DNA of 64,000 nucleotides from Artemisia argyi (lineage: Eukaryota; Streptophyta; Magnoliopsida; Asterales; Asteraceae). Positions 45,392 through 56,404 of the stretch are shown here, one piece after another. The notes under the pieces were generated by a model. That model saw only the letters and a list, made by a program, of their open reading frames with translations. It was not told the DNA's origin and did not search any database. Position numbers and translations under genes: made by a program. Numbering within the stretch: position 1 is the stretch's first letter; each line of letters begins with the position of its first letter. The stretch spans positions 145,210,731 to 145,274,730 of the forward strand of contig CM060706.1 in NCBI GenBank assembly GCA_030686995.1. Reading direction: 5' to 3'.

Positions 45392-47194
45392 CTAGATGGT
45401 ATCTAAACCGGTGGAGGTTTTGGGTAGTTTAGTGATGAAGTCCATGGTAATACGTTCCCATTTCCATTCGGGTATCTCGGGTTGGGTTAATAATCCTGAA
45501 GGTTTTTGGTATTCTGCCTTTACTCGTGAACAAGTCAAACATTTTTCGACAAACTCATCAATGTCGGCTTTCATGTTTGGCCACCAGTAAAGTCTCTTTA
45601 GGTCGTGGTACATTTTGTCAGAACCGGGGTGGATGGAGTATTTTGACTTGTGAGATTCATGCATGATGAGGTCTCTTATACCTCCATAGAGAGGAATCCA
45701 ACTTCTCTCTTTGAAACAAAGCATTCCATCAGCTCGTTTCACAAAACCGTTGGGGTTTTCTGGCATGCCATAAATCTTTTCCTTAGGTCGGTTGGTTTCC
45801 TTAAGGGCTTCGGTTTGTGTGTTGAGTATTTGGGAAGGAAGGGGTGAAGAGATGGTTATTCCTAACGATCTAATCCTAAGGGGTTTAAGCCGTTCCTTTC
45901 GACTTAAGGCATCTGCCACAACGTTGGCTTTACCGGGGTGATAAAGGATTTCACAGTCGTAGTCACTAAGTAACTCTAACCATCTACGTTGTCTCATGTT
46001 TTGTTCCTTCTGATCTAGGATGTGTTGGAGGCTTTTGTGGTCGGTGTATACGGTGCATTGGGTGCCATAAAGGTAGTGTCTCCATAACTTAAGGGCGAAT
46101 ACTACGGCTCCTAATTCTAGGTCGTGGGTTGTATAGTTCTCCTCATGTTTCTTAAGTTGTCGTGAGGCGTAAGCTATCACTTTGTTTCGCTGCATCAATA
46201 CGGCTCCTAAACCATGATACGAAGCATCACAATATACCACGAAGTCCTCACTTCCTTCAGGTAATGCCAATATTGGAGCTTCACAAAGCTTTTGCTTAAG
46301 AAGACGGAAGGCTGAGTCGTGTTTTTCTTCCCAAACAAATTTCTTGATCTTCTGAGTCAGTTCGGTCAAGGGCTTCGATATTTTTGAAAATCCTTCAATG
46401 AATCTCCTGTAGTAGCCGGCAAGACCCAAGAATTGGCGGATCTCGGTGGGGTTGGTTGGAGATGCCCAATCTTTCACAACTTCGATCTTGGCGGGGTCTA
46501 CATGAAAACCTTGACTATTGACAATATGACCAAGAAATTGTACGGTACGAATCCAAAAATCGCATTTTGAGAATTTGGCATACAATCGCTCTCTCCTAAG
46601 TAATTCCATGATTGTCCTCAGATGGATTTCATGTTCGTTCTCAGTGCGGGAGTAGATTAGGATGTAGTCGATGAACACAATTACAAATTTGTCCAAGTAG
46701 GGCTTGCATACTCGGTTCATGAGATCCATGAACACAGCATGTGCATTGGTTAAACCAAATGGCATTACTTGGAACTCGTAGTGTCCGTAACGGGTTCTGA
46801 AGGCGGTTTTGGGAATATCCTCTTCCTGGACTTTAAGTTTGTGGTAACCTGAACGCAGGTCGATCTTTGAGTATACACTCAATCCTTGCAACTGATCAAA
46901 TAAGTCGTCGATCCTGGGTAATGGATATCGATTCTTTACTGTGAGTTTGTTCAATTCCCGGTAATCGATACACATTCTGAACGATCCATCTTTCTTCTTA
47001 ACGAATAAGACAGGAGCTTCCCAAGGTGATGAACTTGGTCGGATAAAACCTTTATCTGACAATTCTTTCAGTTGCTCAGATAGTTCCTTAAGTTCAGACG
47101 GCACTAGTCTGTAGGGTGATTTCGCAACTGGTGCCGCTCCAGGCACAAGTTCGATTTGGAATTCCACCTGACGCTCAGGTGGAAGACCGGGCAA
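45392..47194 (-). pseudogene. Tekay-like reverse transcriptase, RNase H and integrase zinc finger
   Basis: A 600-residue frame. Reverse transcriptase motifs [11 protein letters not shown] and [13 protein letters not shown] are present, but the active site reads FIDYILIYS: the second catalytic Asp is Tyr (residue 177, codon 46664-46666). RNase H has [21 protein letters not shown] and VVADALSR. The integrase HHCC finger ([28 protein letters not shown]) and first catalytic Asp ([10 protein letters not shown]) follow before the stop. Upstream the frame joins protease through a stop at about 47252. Confidence 0.92.
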
Positions 47195-47251
47195 GTCTTT
47201 GGGGAATACGTCGGGAAATTCATTGACGACCGGAACGTCTTCAAGTCTTCT

Positions 47252-47581
47252 CTATTTTGACTTGTCTTCCGTTACATGAACCATGAATGCTTGACATCCT
47301 TGGTTCATGTACTTGGCTATTCGGGCATACGAGAGGATTCCGTATCGAGTCTTATTCAGGTCTCCGTGAACGATGAGGGTTTCGTCATGGAGAGGGATAT
47401 GGATGGTTTTCTCGTCACTGAGAATCCTCGCATGATGTCTGGACAACCAGTCCATACCAATGACGGCGTCGAAGCTACCGAGGGGAATAGGCATGAGGTC
47501 GATGGGGAAAGGTTTGTCTTTCAAGATTATAATGCAATCTCGCAGGACGACGTCGGTGTTTATTAGGTTTTCGTTAGCCAT
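47252..47581 (-). pseudogene. Tekay-like protease, C-terminal half
   Basis: Contains FDAVIGMDWLSRHHA, the conserved end of gypsy aspartic proteases. The active site lies in the preceding fragment. Confidence 0.85.
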
Positions 47582-47616
47582 TTCAACTTCAAAGGCGGTG
47601 TCTAGCTTAGAGGGCT

Positions 47617-48775
47617 CTAAGTTGAGTAGGGGGCTAACCTAGTGGACAAAAAATTTCTATATGCTCCAGAATCGAATAAAATTCTAGCACTATGTTGGTT
47701 TATTAAGAACGTACCCGTGACAACATCGGGTTTTGACGGAGCATCTTCTTCTTTGATCACGTAAGCTCTTCCTCGAGCCACGTTCTGCTGGCCATTTCCT
47801 TTTGGGCAGCGGTTCCTAAAGTGTCCTATTTCTCCACAAGTGTAACAGGCTGGGGCTATGGGTTGAAGATTGCTTCCAGTAGCTGGACTCCTGTAATCCT
47901 TGGCTTGGTGTCCTATTTTCTGGCATCTCATGCACTTGGTGGTGCATGGTCCATGGTGGTGTAGTTTACATCTATTACATTGAGGTTTTAGGCCTTGGTA
48001 TTCTTTGCTATACGTAGCAGTGTAAGCTTTGATGGCTTCTTGTTTTTGGTTTTGTCGGTTGTGGCAGTTGTTTCGGTTGTGGTGGTAAGGGTTACTATTC
48101 TTGTTGCTATGGTTGTTGGTGTTGGAGTTAGGGTTGGAGTTGGAATGAGTAGTCCTCTTGTCATCGAGTTTCCTCTTGAGTTCATTGCTACACTTGACCT
48201 TTCGGTCAAGGAGTTTATGAGAAAGTTCGATTGCGTTTCGAGGGAAGTGGGGTTGGATGAGGTTACGTCACCCTCAATACTCTGAGGAAGTCCTTCAACG
48301 TACTTCTCTAAAGTCTTTTCGAGGTCGGGTACAACCGTAGGACATAACACCATGAGTTCTTGGAATCGGCGGTTATAGGTTTTGAGATCAACACCCTTGA
48401 CTTTTAGCTGGTGGAATTCATCTTCCAATTTCCTCAGTTCAGAATGGGGGCTATACTTCTTTAGTATTTTGGCCTTGAATTCTGCCCATGTGAGCTGATA
48501 GGCTGCCATGGTTCCCATAGTCTGGACTGTGGCATTCCACCAGGATAAGGCGTCTTGCATGAGTATTCCTGTGGCGAAGGTGACTTTCGTGTCATCGGTA
48601 CAACCGCTCCTTTGAAAGACAGTCTCAATTCACTCAAACCAATGGGCCAGTTCGGTAACACCTTCAGTTCCTTTGTAGAAGGTAGGCTGGTAACTCATGA
48701 AGTCTTTGTAAGTACATCGGCGATGGGTGGCTGCCACACTCTCTCCAGTGAGCATGCTAGTACCGCTGTTGCGGG
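47617..48775 (-). pseudogene. Tekay-like gag C-terminal part and protease start, frameshifted
   Basis: Minus-strand fragments: LSWWNATVQ and LKTYNRRFQELMVLCP (47988-48560) are typical chromovirus gag. The frame then slips in an asparagine-rich region. The CCHC knuckle CYTCGEIGHFRNRCPKG and protease active site FDSGAYRNF lie in 47617-47931. Upstream of the 48560 ATG the same frame extends with a stop to about 48775, where it meets Athila gag. Confidence 0.87.
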
Positions 48776-49510
48776 CATAAAAGTACCACCAGCTGCAGCA
48801 TTGATCATGTCCCGATGTCGAAGAGTTAAACCATTGTAAAACGTATCAATGATCGAAACGAGAAGCATATTATGGTTTGGACAACGATCAATGGCAAGCT
48901 TATAACTTTCCCAAGCCTCGAATAAAGACTCATTGGGAAGTTGCCGAAAATTGCTAATGTCGTTTCTTAACTTCGTCACCATCGATGGTGGAAAATACTT
49001 CGCCAAGAACTTCGATACCATTTCACTGAAAGTATGAATCGAGTTCTTGGGAAGACGATCAAACCAAGTGGTGGCATGATGCGTTAGAGAATAGGGGAAG
49101 AGAGAAAGACGGAGGGCGTCATCGGAGACCTCGTTTTGTTTCATATTTTGGGTGACGGTTAAAAATTTGTCGAGATGCTTGTTGGCATCGTCACCCGGTA
49201 ATCCGTGAAATTGGCATGAATTTTGGACTTGTTGTATCATATGATGCTTTAGTCCAAAATCCGTAGCCTCAATATTGAGAGGGGCAATCGGACCACCTCT
49301 ACCATGCATTGTAGGTTGGCACAGCTCCTCAATCGTTCGGAGATCGAGAGCCGGCACGTGTTGGTGATCATCACCACCCACCGGAGGGTGTTGATTATTC
49401 GGGTCCATTTCCACAACGTTAGGGAAATGGATACGGTGTGTGTGTCGAATTACCCTTTCGGGGTTTGACAAAGGGGATATAAGACTTTCAGAAGAAGAAC
49501 GGGTGTTCAT
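48776..49510 (-). pseudogene. Athila-type gag, N-terminal part, fused to Tekay sequence
   Basis: Starts MNTRSSSESLISP at 49510. The motifs CQFHGLPGDDANKHLDKFL, SLFPYSLTHHATTWFDRLP and FYNGLTLRHRDMINAAAGG are diagnostic of Athila gag. Athila homology ends after GGTFM; the remaining residues (to the stop at 48695) are Tekay sequence read in the wrong frame. The protease and pol of this Athila copy are missing. Confidence 0.9.
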
Positions 49511-50002
49511 ACACCAAAAATAAAATCAAAAAGAAAAAGAAAAAGAAAAGAAAAAGAAAAATCTTTTGTATTTTTTAATATTTAAACAAATCTCAAAAAC
49601 TTTTTTTTTTCTTTTGTTTTTTTCTTTTAATAAAACGTTACGTTAATCGTAACCGTTTCCTTCAAATCTACTCGCGACGGAACGAGAAAGAATAATGTTT
49701 CTCTCTTCAGCTGGCAATTTAATGTCTTAGCTTATGTATTTCCCGCTTATTCGATTGTAAAATTGAAGTAATCCGATAAACAACTAATTTCACGTTTTTC
49801 TTATGTTGTAAGGCTTATTTGGTTTACAACGCCCTCCCTTCCACGGGAGAGTCGAGGCTGTAACTTTATTTTTTTATTTTTGTAGGAAAAATGTTTTTGA
49901 TTTTTCAATTTTTATATTTTTATAAAAAATATATACAAGATAGAGGAAGACTTATCAAAACACGATTTTTCATAACGAATATTCAAAAACTTACTTCAAC
50001 CT
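49511..50002 (-). other. Leader of the Athila element
   Basis: Non-coding stretch between primer site and gag, with AAAAAG repeats next to the gag start. Nothing else recognised. Confidence 0.6.
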
Positions 50003-50020
50003 TCCCCGGAAATGGCGCCA
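50003..50020 (-). other. Primer-binding site of the Athila element
   Basis: On the minus strand TGGCGCCATTTCCGGGGA, the Athila/Tat-type primer site, begins five bases after the LTR end. Its presence downstream of the LTR at 50026-53232 shows that this LTR acts as a 5' LTR for the gag at 49510. Confidence 0.85.
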
Positions 50021-50042
50021 AAAATTGATTGAGTTCAAAATC

Positions 50043-50044
<2 letters not shown>

Positions 50045-50124
<80 letters not shown>
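50045..50124. repeat. (AT)n microsatellite
   Basis: About 80 bases of AT dinucleotide, 20 bases from the LTR 3' end. It is absent from the corresponding place in the solo LTR. Confidence 0.95.
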
Positions 50125-50127
<3 letters not shown>

Positions 50128-51723
50128 CAGTATCGAGGAGATCCGCAAGAAATACGGATCACCCGAGTCGTATCCGTGCGAAGATGTGAATGGAATCAAA
50201 AATATTCGATTCATGAAAACCGTGTAGTGAAAAGTGAATAGTAAAAATTTTGTGAATGAGAACTCAAATAATGACAAACAATCACGAATTATGTAAAATG
50301 TACAAGCTATATATGCACTAATGATTAAAATCTAAAAACGGAAAATCAATCGTGAATTTAAAAACGTAACGTACAATATAAAACGTAACTTTTAACGAAA
50401 AATTATCCTACAAATGTAAAATTATTTTCTAAAAATCTTAAACTAATAAAAAGAATTTCCAGAAAAAGAATTTTTTTTTAGTTTTTATTTATTTTCTATG
50501 AATTTATTTATATTTTTTGTATTTTTAAATGAATTAAAAATTAAAAAAATTAGAAAAATAAAAGTGAAAAATACAAATTTAATTTTGAAAAATCTAAAAT
50601 TTCATAAAAGAATTTCCTAAAATATTTTTGGATTTTTTATGGCTTTTTCTGATTTTTTTATTAATTTTTTATTTATTAAAAAGTATATAAAAATGATTAA
50701 AATCTAAGAAAATTAAGAAAAATAGCAAAACAACTCATAAAAATCTGAAAAATAAAGAGAAAATCAAAAATATAAAAATGAACTTAGAGAAAAATTTTGA
50801 AAAGAAAATAAGCAGTTTAAGTGTTTATTCATGCCAATTCAGCTGATCACAAGTGCTTATTATTAAGCAATTGTGTCAAAACTTTTTGAAACTTGAAACA
50901 CAGTTGTTTGATACTCTAATATGCTCAGAAATGCTCAATCACAGATAAAAAATAGCTCAAAAACACAGGAAATTAGTAATAAGCATGTATGATAAGCCAA
51001 TGAATAAGCTCAGTCACAAACAGATTATGCTGACTTTTCAATTTTCATCAAACTTTGACCAAAACTAATTTGTAATGATTATATCTACTCTAATATGTTG
51101 GATTAAACTAAAATTATACTAGATTAAGCTTCTAATACTATTATGCAGCTACCAAATTGATTTTACTAACTGTTTTCTATTCTACTTTAACTGCCAATTA
51201 GAATTAACACTAGCTTTGACTTATAATGAGCTACTCTACCAGTTTTCTGATTCTAATCTCTATTATCAGTCTAATTGAATCTATGTGAGATAGAAAAGCA
51301 ACAATCCAACAACAATTCCTCTTAGCAAATCACAGATCCAAACACCCTCTTATGTGATAGTAAAACTAAGAATATATGAATTACTCAACAAATTACCAAG
51401 CTACTGATTCAACTATCTCTCAAATCACTGTATAAAGCTAAATATACACCCAAATACAACTTGTTCCAACAGAAAAGCAATATGATAGATCTAGAGTATG
51501 ACAGATGACTAAAAGAGCTATGCAACACAGAAATTCCAACTCAGATGAATCAAACTATCAAACAAATTCTAATCTCAGAATCAATAACAGTAAAATGCAT
51601 CAATGTAACAGTTACTACTCAATTCAAATCCAAAATCACAACAGATACTAATTATCAAATGCTAAAATAAGAATATTACTAAATGCCTCTTCCTCAGCTA
51701 GAACAGAGGGAGTTCTCTAAGCT

Positions 51724-51744
51724 TGCCTATCTTTAAGATAGGCA
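51724..51744 (-). other. Conserved hairpin in the transcribed part of the Athila LTR
   Basis: TGCCTATCTTTAAGATAGGC plus a closing A forms ten paired bases around one T. It lies about 500 bases downstream of the TATA box, so it would be in the RNA leader. Confidence 0.7.
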
Positions 51745-52244
51745 GAGATCATCCTTGGCTATCTTAGCTATCAAATCACACCAGAGGTTCCAATGAATCA
51801 AAGTCCTTTGACTTTTGTTGACTTACTAAGTCCACTTGTGAAATGGGAATAAAAACAGATCCAATAAAAGCTACAGAGCTTATATGGACTGTATAGAAGC
51901 TAAATAAGCTTATTTGAAAGCTTATCTAAACCAAAAGAAAGCATATTTTTATTTTTATTATTTTCTGATTTTTATGTTATTTTCTACAAATGATATAAAC
52001 TGAATTATAAGAAAACTTGATTAAGCTGAATTAGGAACTGAAAATAAGCTAGATTAAGAAATGTAAAAAGCTGTAAACTAAATGTATTTAACAATAAGCT
52101 AATAAGAATTTGAGAAAACTAAAATTTTTATTAAACTAAATTGAAATTCATTACATAATCAAAACTTGTTACATTCAGGAAACAAAATTGACAGATTTTC
52201 GCTATGATACTACACTACATACCCATGTGCTTACAACTAGACCC

Positions 52245-52252
52245 TATTTATA
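52245..52252 (-). promoter_or_regulatory. TATA box of the Athila LTR
   Basis: TATAAATA on the minus strand, 20 bases downstream of the palindrome at 52273-52299. Transcription would start near 52215-52220. Confidence 0.65.
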
Positions 52253-52272
52253 GCTGAGGGTGGGTTGAGGGT

Positions 52273-52299
52273 CACGGATTGCCAAGCTGGCAATCCGTG
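52273..52299. promoter_or_regulatory. 27-base palindrome upstream of the LTR TATA box
   Basis: Identical to 32507-32533 in the solo LTR: 12-base arms CACGGATTGCCA and TGGCAATCCGTG around three bases. A binding site for a dimeric factor or a cruciform is the simplest reading. Confidence 0.8.
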
Positions 52300-53260
52300 T
52301 GCTCTGTGTTTCTTTGGAGCCTCTAAGAGCCGCTTGATCATAATCCCATCAATCCAACTTGATATACACCCTTGGATCGAAATCAGTGACGCGTTCGCAC
52401 CAATGATAGCCTGCCACTTGTCCCTATCTGTGCTTCTTACATACCCTGACACGCTCTGACATCATCAAAAACTTCTGGAAAGCCAATGATTGGACTATTG
52501 TACCCTTAATTGCTGTAATTAAGGCGTACGGTAGTTTGGGTTCATCAGACATGGGTAATTGGGGGGAAAAGGGGGGCGGGTAAGTGTGGGTAATATTTTT
52601 ATATTTATTTGACTTTAGTTGACCCTTGACCCGTGTATTGGAGTTTGACCAAGGGATGGTTTGGGCTCAGAGTTGGGCTTTGATGTTATTGGATTTAGAC
52701 TTTGGTTATTTATTGGATAAATACTTGGACTGGGCTCAACAATTTTAGCATTAATATCATAAACTCATAAAGACCAAATGTGAAAACTTCTGAAACTATG
52801 AGGACCAATTCTGCCATTGTTCCATAATAAATTCCAAGGGCTTTTCATGACAAACTTGAATACTTTGAGGGTTGACTTTGACTTTTCTCCAAATAAAACA
52901 CTGAGGGACTGAATATGTCATAACTGAAACTTTAGGGACCAATCTTGTCAATTCTTCAAGCTTTCTCTCAAGGGTTATTCTTGTAAACTATGAAATCCTG
53001 AGGTCTCTTTTGACAATTTGAGCTCAATTAGATTGCCAGCTTTGACTTTCTGACTCGTTCCACTCTCGTGCTCGTTTTTGCCTGATTTCGTTTGTTTTTC
53101 GTCATTTTACAAGATATACGTTCCTGCACATTCACAATCACAAAAACATGTTTTCTTTGGCTTTATGAGTTAGTTTTTGGATTATTTGGTCCTATTTTGG
53201 CTCAGAAAAGGTGAGTGAATAAGCACTCACCAGTCCTCTAGGTGCACCATCCAGACGGCG

Positions 53261-56200
53261 CTAAAGGCTCATAACCATATCCATCAATATCTCTACTGTC
53301 TGATCCCGGGCTCTATCTCTGGCATGGAGATCATCAACCATGGTTGGTATGTCCCCTCCAAAGTAATGTTTCAAACAGTGACCATTCACCTTAAAGTTGA
53401 GACCATCGAGTTGAGCTAACTCAGTGGTACCATAAGGGAATACTTGTGTTATGGTGAATGGTCCAGACCAACGGGTTTTAAGCTTACCCGAGAAAATCTT
53501 CAATCGAGAGTTAAAAAGAAGGACTTGATCACCAACGTTGAAAACGCGGTCTTTGATCTTGGCATCATGAAGTCTTTTAGTTTTCTCTTTATAAATCAAA
53601 GAATTCTCGTAAGCTTGATCACGAAGTTCAACTAACTCATTCAATTGAACTTTTCGGTGATCACCCACGGTTTTAAGGTCAAAATTGGCGTGTTTTAAGG
53701 CCCACTAGGCCTTGTACTCAAGTTCTAGGGGCAAATGACAAGCCTTCCCATAAACCAGCTTATAAGGAGTACACCCAATGGGTGTTTTGTAAGCGGTCCA
53801 AAAAGCCCATAAAGCATCGTCTAATTTATCGGCCCATGAGGCACGGTGCTCTCCTACGGTCCTTTCTAATATCCTTTTTAAGCCACGATTGGACACCTCC
53901 ACCTGACCACTAGTTTGTGGATGATAAGCCGTGGAAAGATGATGTGTGACACCATATTTAAGCATAACTTTAGCAAATTGATCATTGCAAAAATGGGTCC
54001 CACGATCACTCATGATGGCTCGAGGTGCACCAAATCTGGCAAAGAGACTTTTCAAAAATCTGACAACTACTCGGGCGTCATTGGTGGGGAGCACCTTCCC
54101 TTCAACCCATTTGGACAAATAATCGACGGCCACGAGAATATACTTATTTCCTCTAGATGACGGGAATGGTCCCATGAAATTGATACCCCAAACGTTAAAA
54201 ATTTCACAAACTTGAATAGCATTTTGTGGCATTTCATCTTTTTGAGAAATTTTTCCTTGACGTTGGCAAGAATCACATGATTTCACCAATTCATGGGCAT
54301 CCTGATAAATTGTCGGCGAGTAGAAACCGGAATCAAACGCTTTCTTTGCGGTGAAATTGGCACCATGATGTCCCCCCGTGGGTCCACTATGGCATACCAT
54401 AAGAATTTCAGCGGCTTCCGTACCGTGAACACACCGCCGGATCTTTTGATCCGCATAGACTTTGAACAAATAGGGGTCGTCCCAAAAGTAATGTTGAACA
54501 TCTTTGAAGAATTTCTTCTTCTGTTGGGACGACATCCCTTTCCTAATAAAATTCCCCGCATGGTAATTCGCAAAATCGGCGAACCATGGGGTACTTTGGT
54601 CAATTTTAGACACACTCCCAAGTGTCTCGAGAGGAAATGTTTCGGTAATTTCCTTATTCTTGAGAGCACTTTGATGGGGATTCTCAAGTCGTGAAAGGTG
54701 GTCTGCAGCAAGGTTCTCAGCTCCTTTTTTATCTCGAATTTCAACATCAAATTCTTGGAGGAGTAGAACCCACCGCATCAAGCGTGGCTTAGCATCTTGC
54801 TTAGCCATTAGGTATTTTAAGGCCGAATGATCCGTATACACTATGCATTTCTTAAAGAGCAAATAAGGTCGAAACTTTTCAAAAGCATAAATGACGGCTA
54901 ACATTTCTTTTTCAGTAGTCGTATAGTGATGTTGAGCCTCGGTCATTGTCTTACTTGCATAGTGTATCAGCTGAAAGTACTTATTCTTTCGTTGCCCCAG
55001 AACTGCACCAATGGCATAATCACTTGCATCGCACATTAGCTCAAATGGTAAGCTCCAATCGGGGGCAACTAAGATTGGTGCCTCCGTTAACTTCTTCTTC
55101 AAGAAATTAAATGCATCGATGCATTCATTTGTAAAGTTAAACGGACCATCTTTTTCTAAAAGGTGGGTCAGAGGCCGGGCTATTTTAGAAAAATCTTGTA
55201 TAAAACGTCGGTAAAAGCCAGCATGACTAAGGAAACTTCGGATTCCTTTGACGGTGGTAAGATGAGGTAGCTTAGCAATAACATCAACTTTGGCACGATC
55301 TAACTCAATCTCAGATTTGGAGATTTTATGGCCGAGGACTATGCCCTCTTTAACCATGAAGTGGCACTTTTCCCAGTTTAGAACTAAGTTAGTGTTTTCA
55401 CACCGTATCAGCATATTCTCTAAAAGGGAGAGGCAAAATTCAAAAGAATTTCCATAGACGGAGAAGTCGTCCATGAACACTTCCATGGTTTTTTCAATCA
55501 TGTCGGAGAAAATGGCCATCATGCGCCTCTAAAACGCGCCTGGAGCATTACATAGGCCAAAGGGCATTCTACGATAGGCAAACGTTCCATACGGGCAAGT
55601 GAAAGTGGTCGTTTCTTGATCCTGGGGATCAATGGGGATTTGAAAGTACCCAGAAAAGCCATCAAGAAAACAATAAAACTCATTTCCCGCTAATCGTTCA
55701 AGCATTTGGTCCATAAAAGGGAGCGAGAAATGGTCTTTACGAGTTGCGTCATTTAACTTGCGGTAATCGATGCAAACTCTCCATCCGGTTACAAGTCTCG
55801 TCGGTATAAGCTCATTATCTTCATTCTTCACAACAGTGATTCCGCCCTTCTTTGGAACACAATGAACCGGGCTAACCCATGAACTATCCGAGATCGGATA
55901 AATCATTCCAGTGTCAAGGAGTTTTATAACTTCCTTTTTAATCACTTCATGGATTTGTGGATTAACCCGTCGTTGTTGTTGGACGGAAGCTTTGTGATTA
56001 TCTTCAAGTAGAATCTTGTGTGTGGAAAATCGAGGGTCGATTCCCTTAATATCGGAGATTTGCCAGGCAATAGCACTTTTATGCTTCTTAAGCACATCTA
56101 AGAGTCGGTTCTTCTCCTTATCTTTTAAATCTTTGGAAATTATTACGGGCAATTTATTATTCATTTCCAAGTATGCGTATTCGAGATAAGGAGGTAAATC

Positions 56201-56404
56201 CTTGAGCTCGAGCTCCGTAGGATTCTAAATAGACGGCTTTACTTCTTTTACGTCTGCCATTTTTAGGTCCATCGGAGGGGAAGAAACAATCGGGTTTTCA
56301 TTTAAAAGTTTTTCAATCAATAAGATGTCCCCCTCCGGATCAAAGTAAGAATTATCAATTTCCGGTGAAATTGAATCATTTGAAAGACAAGCTTTGATTT
56401 CTTC
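53261..56404 (-). pseudogene. Second Athila element: reverse transcriptase, RNase H and integrase
   Basis: One frame interrupted by three TAG stops (56225-56227, 55529-55531, 53705-53707) and ending TAA/TAG-type at 53261. Reverse transcriptase has TGWRVCIDYRKLN, YCFLDGFSGYFQIPID and the intact FMDDFSVYG. RNase H has [13 protein letters not shown] and [11 protein letters not shown]. The integrase finger is [10 protein letters not shown] followed by CDSCQRQG. In the core, the first catalytic Asp of the usual GIDFMGPF is Asn (codon 54179-54181), while SDRGTHF and the Glu of GQVEVSNRG remain. The end LKHYFGGDIPTMV is a conserved Athila integrase tail. No envelope-like gene follows; the LTR starts 28 bases on. 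Confidence 0.92.

Larger units (their letters stand above)
25314..48775 (-). mobile_element. Tekay-like chromovirus (Ty3/gypsy), 5' end lost, interrupted
   Basis: On the minus strand: gag C-terminal part, protease, reverse transcriptase, RNase H, integrase, chromodomain, polypurine tract, then a 3' LTR running from 44342 down to 25314. The LTR is split by copia element 2 (27677-42861). The 5' LTR, primer site and start of gag are absent; at about 48775 the sequence becomes Athila gag. Many stops and lost catalytic residues show it is dead. Confidence 0.85.
50026..53232 (-). repeat. Athila-type LTR, 3.2 kb
   Basis: Begins TG and ends CA on plus. It is a diverged relative of the solo LTR at 29978-33472. 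It contains an (AT)n tract of about 80 bases (50045-50124) near its 3' end, a TATA box, and two hairpins shared with the solo LTR. It lies between a second Athila pol (upstream on minus) and an Athila primer site and gag (downstream), so both elements share it. Confidence 0.92.

Noticed and set aside
50029..50277. Open frames rich in alternating Ile and Tyr
   Set aside because: Translation of an (AT)n microsatellite at an LTR end.
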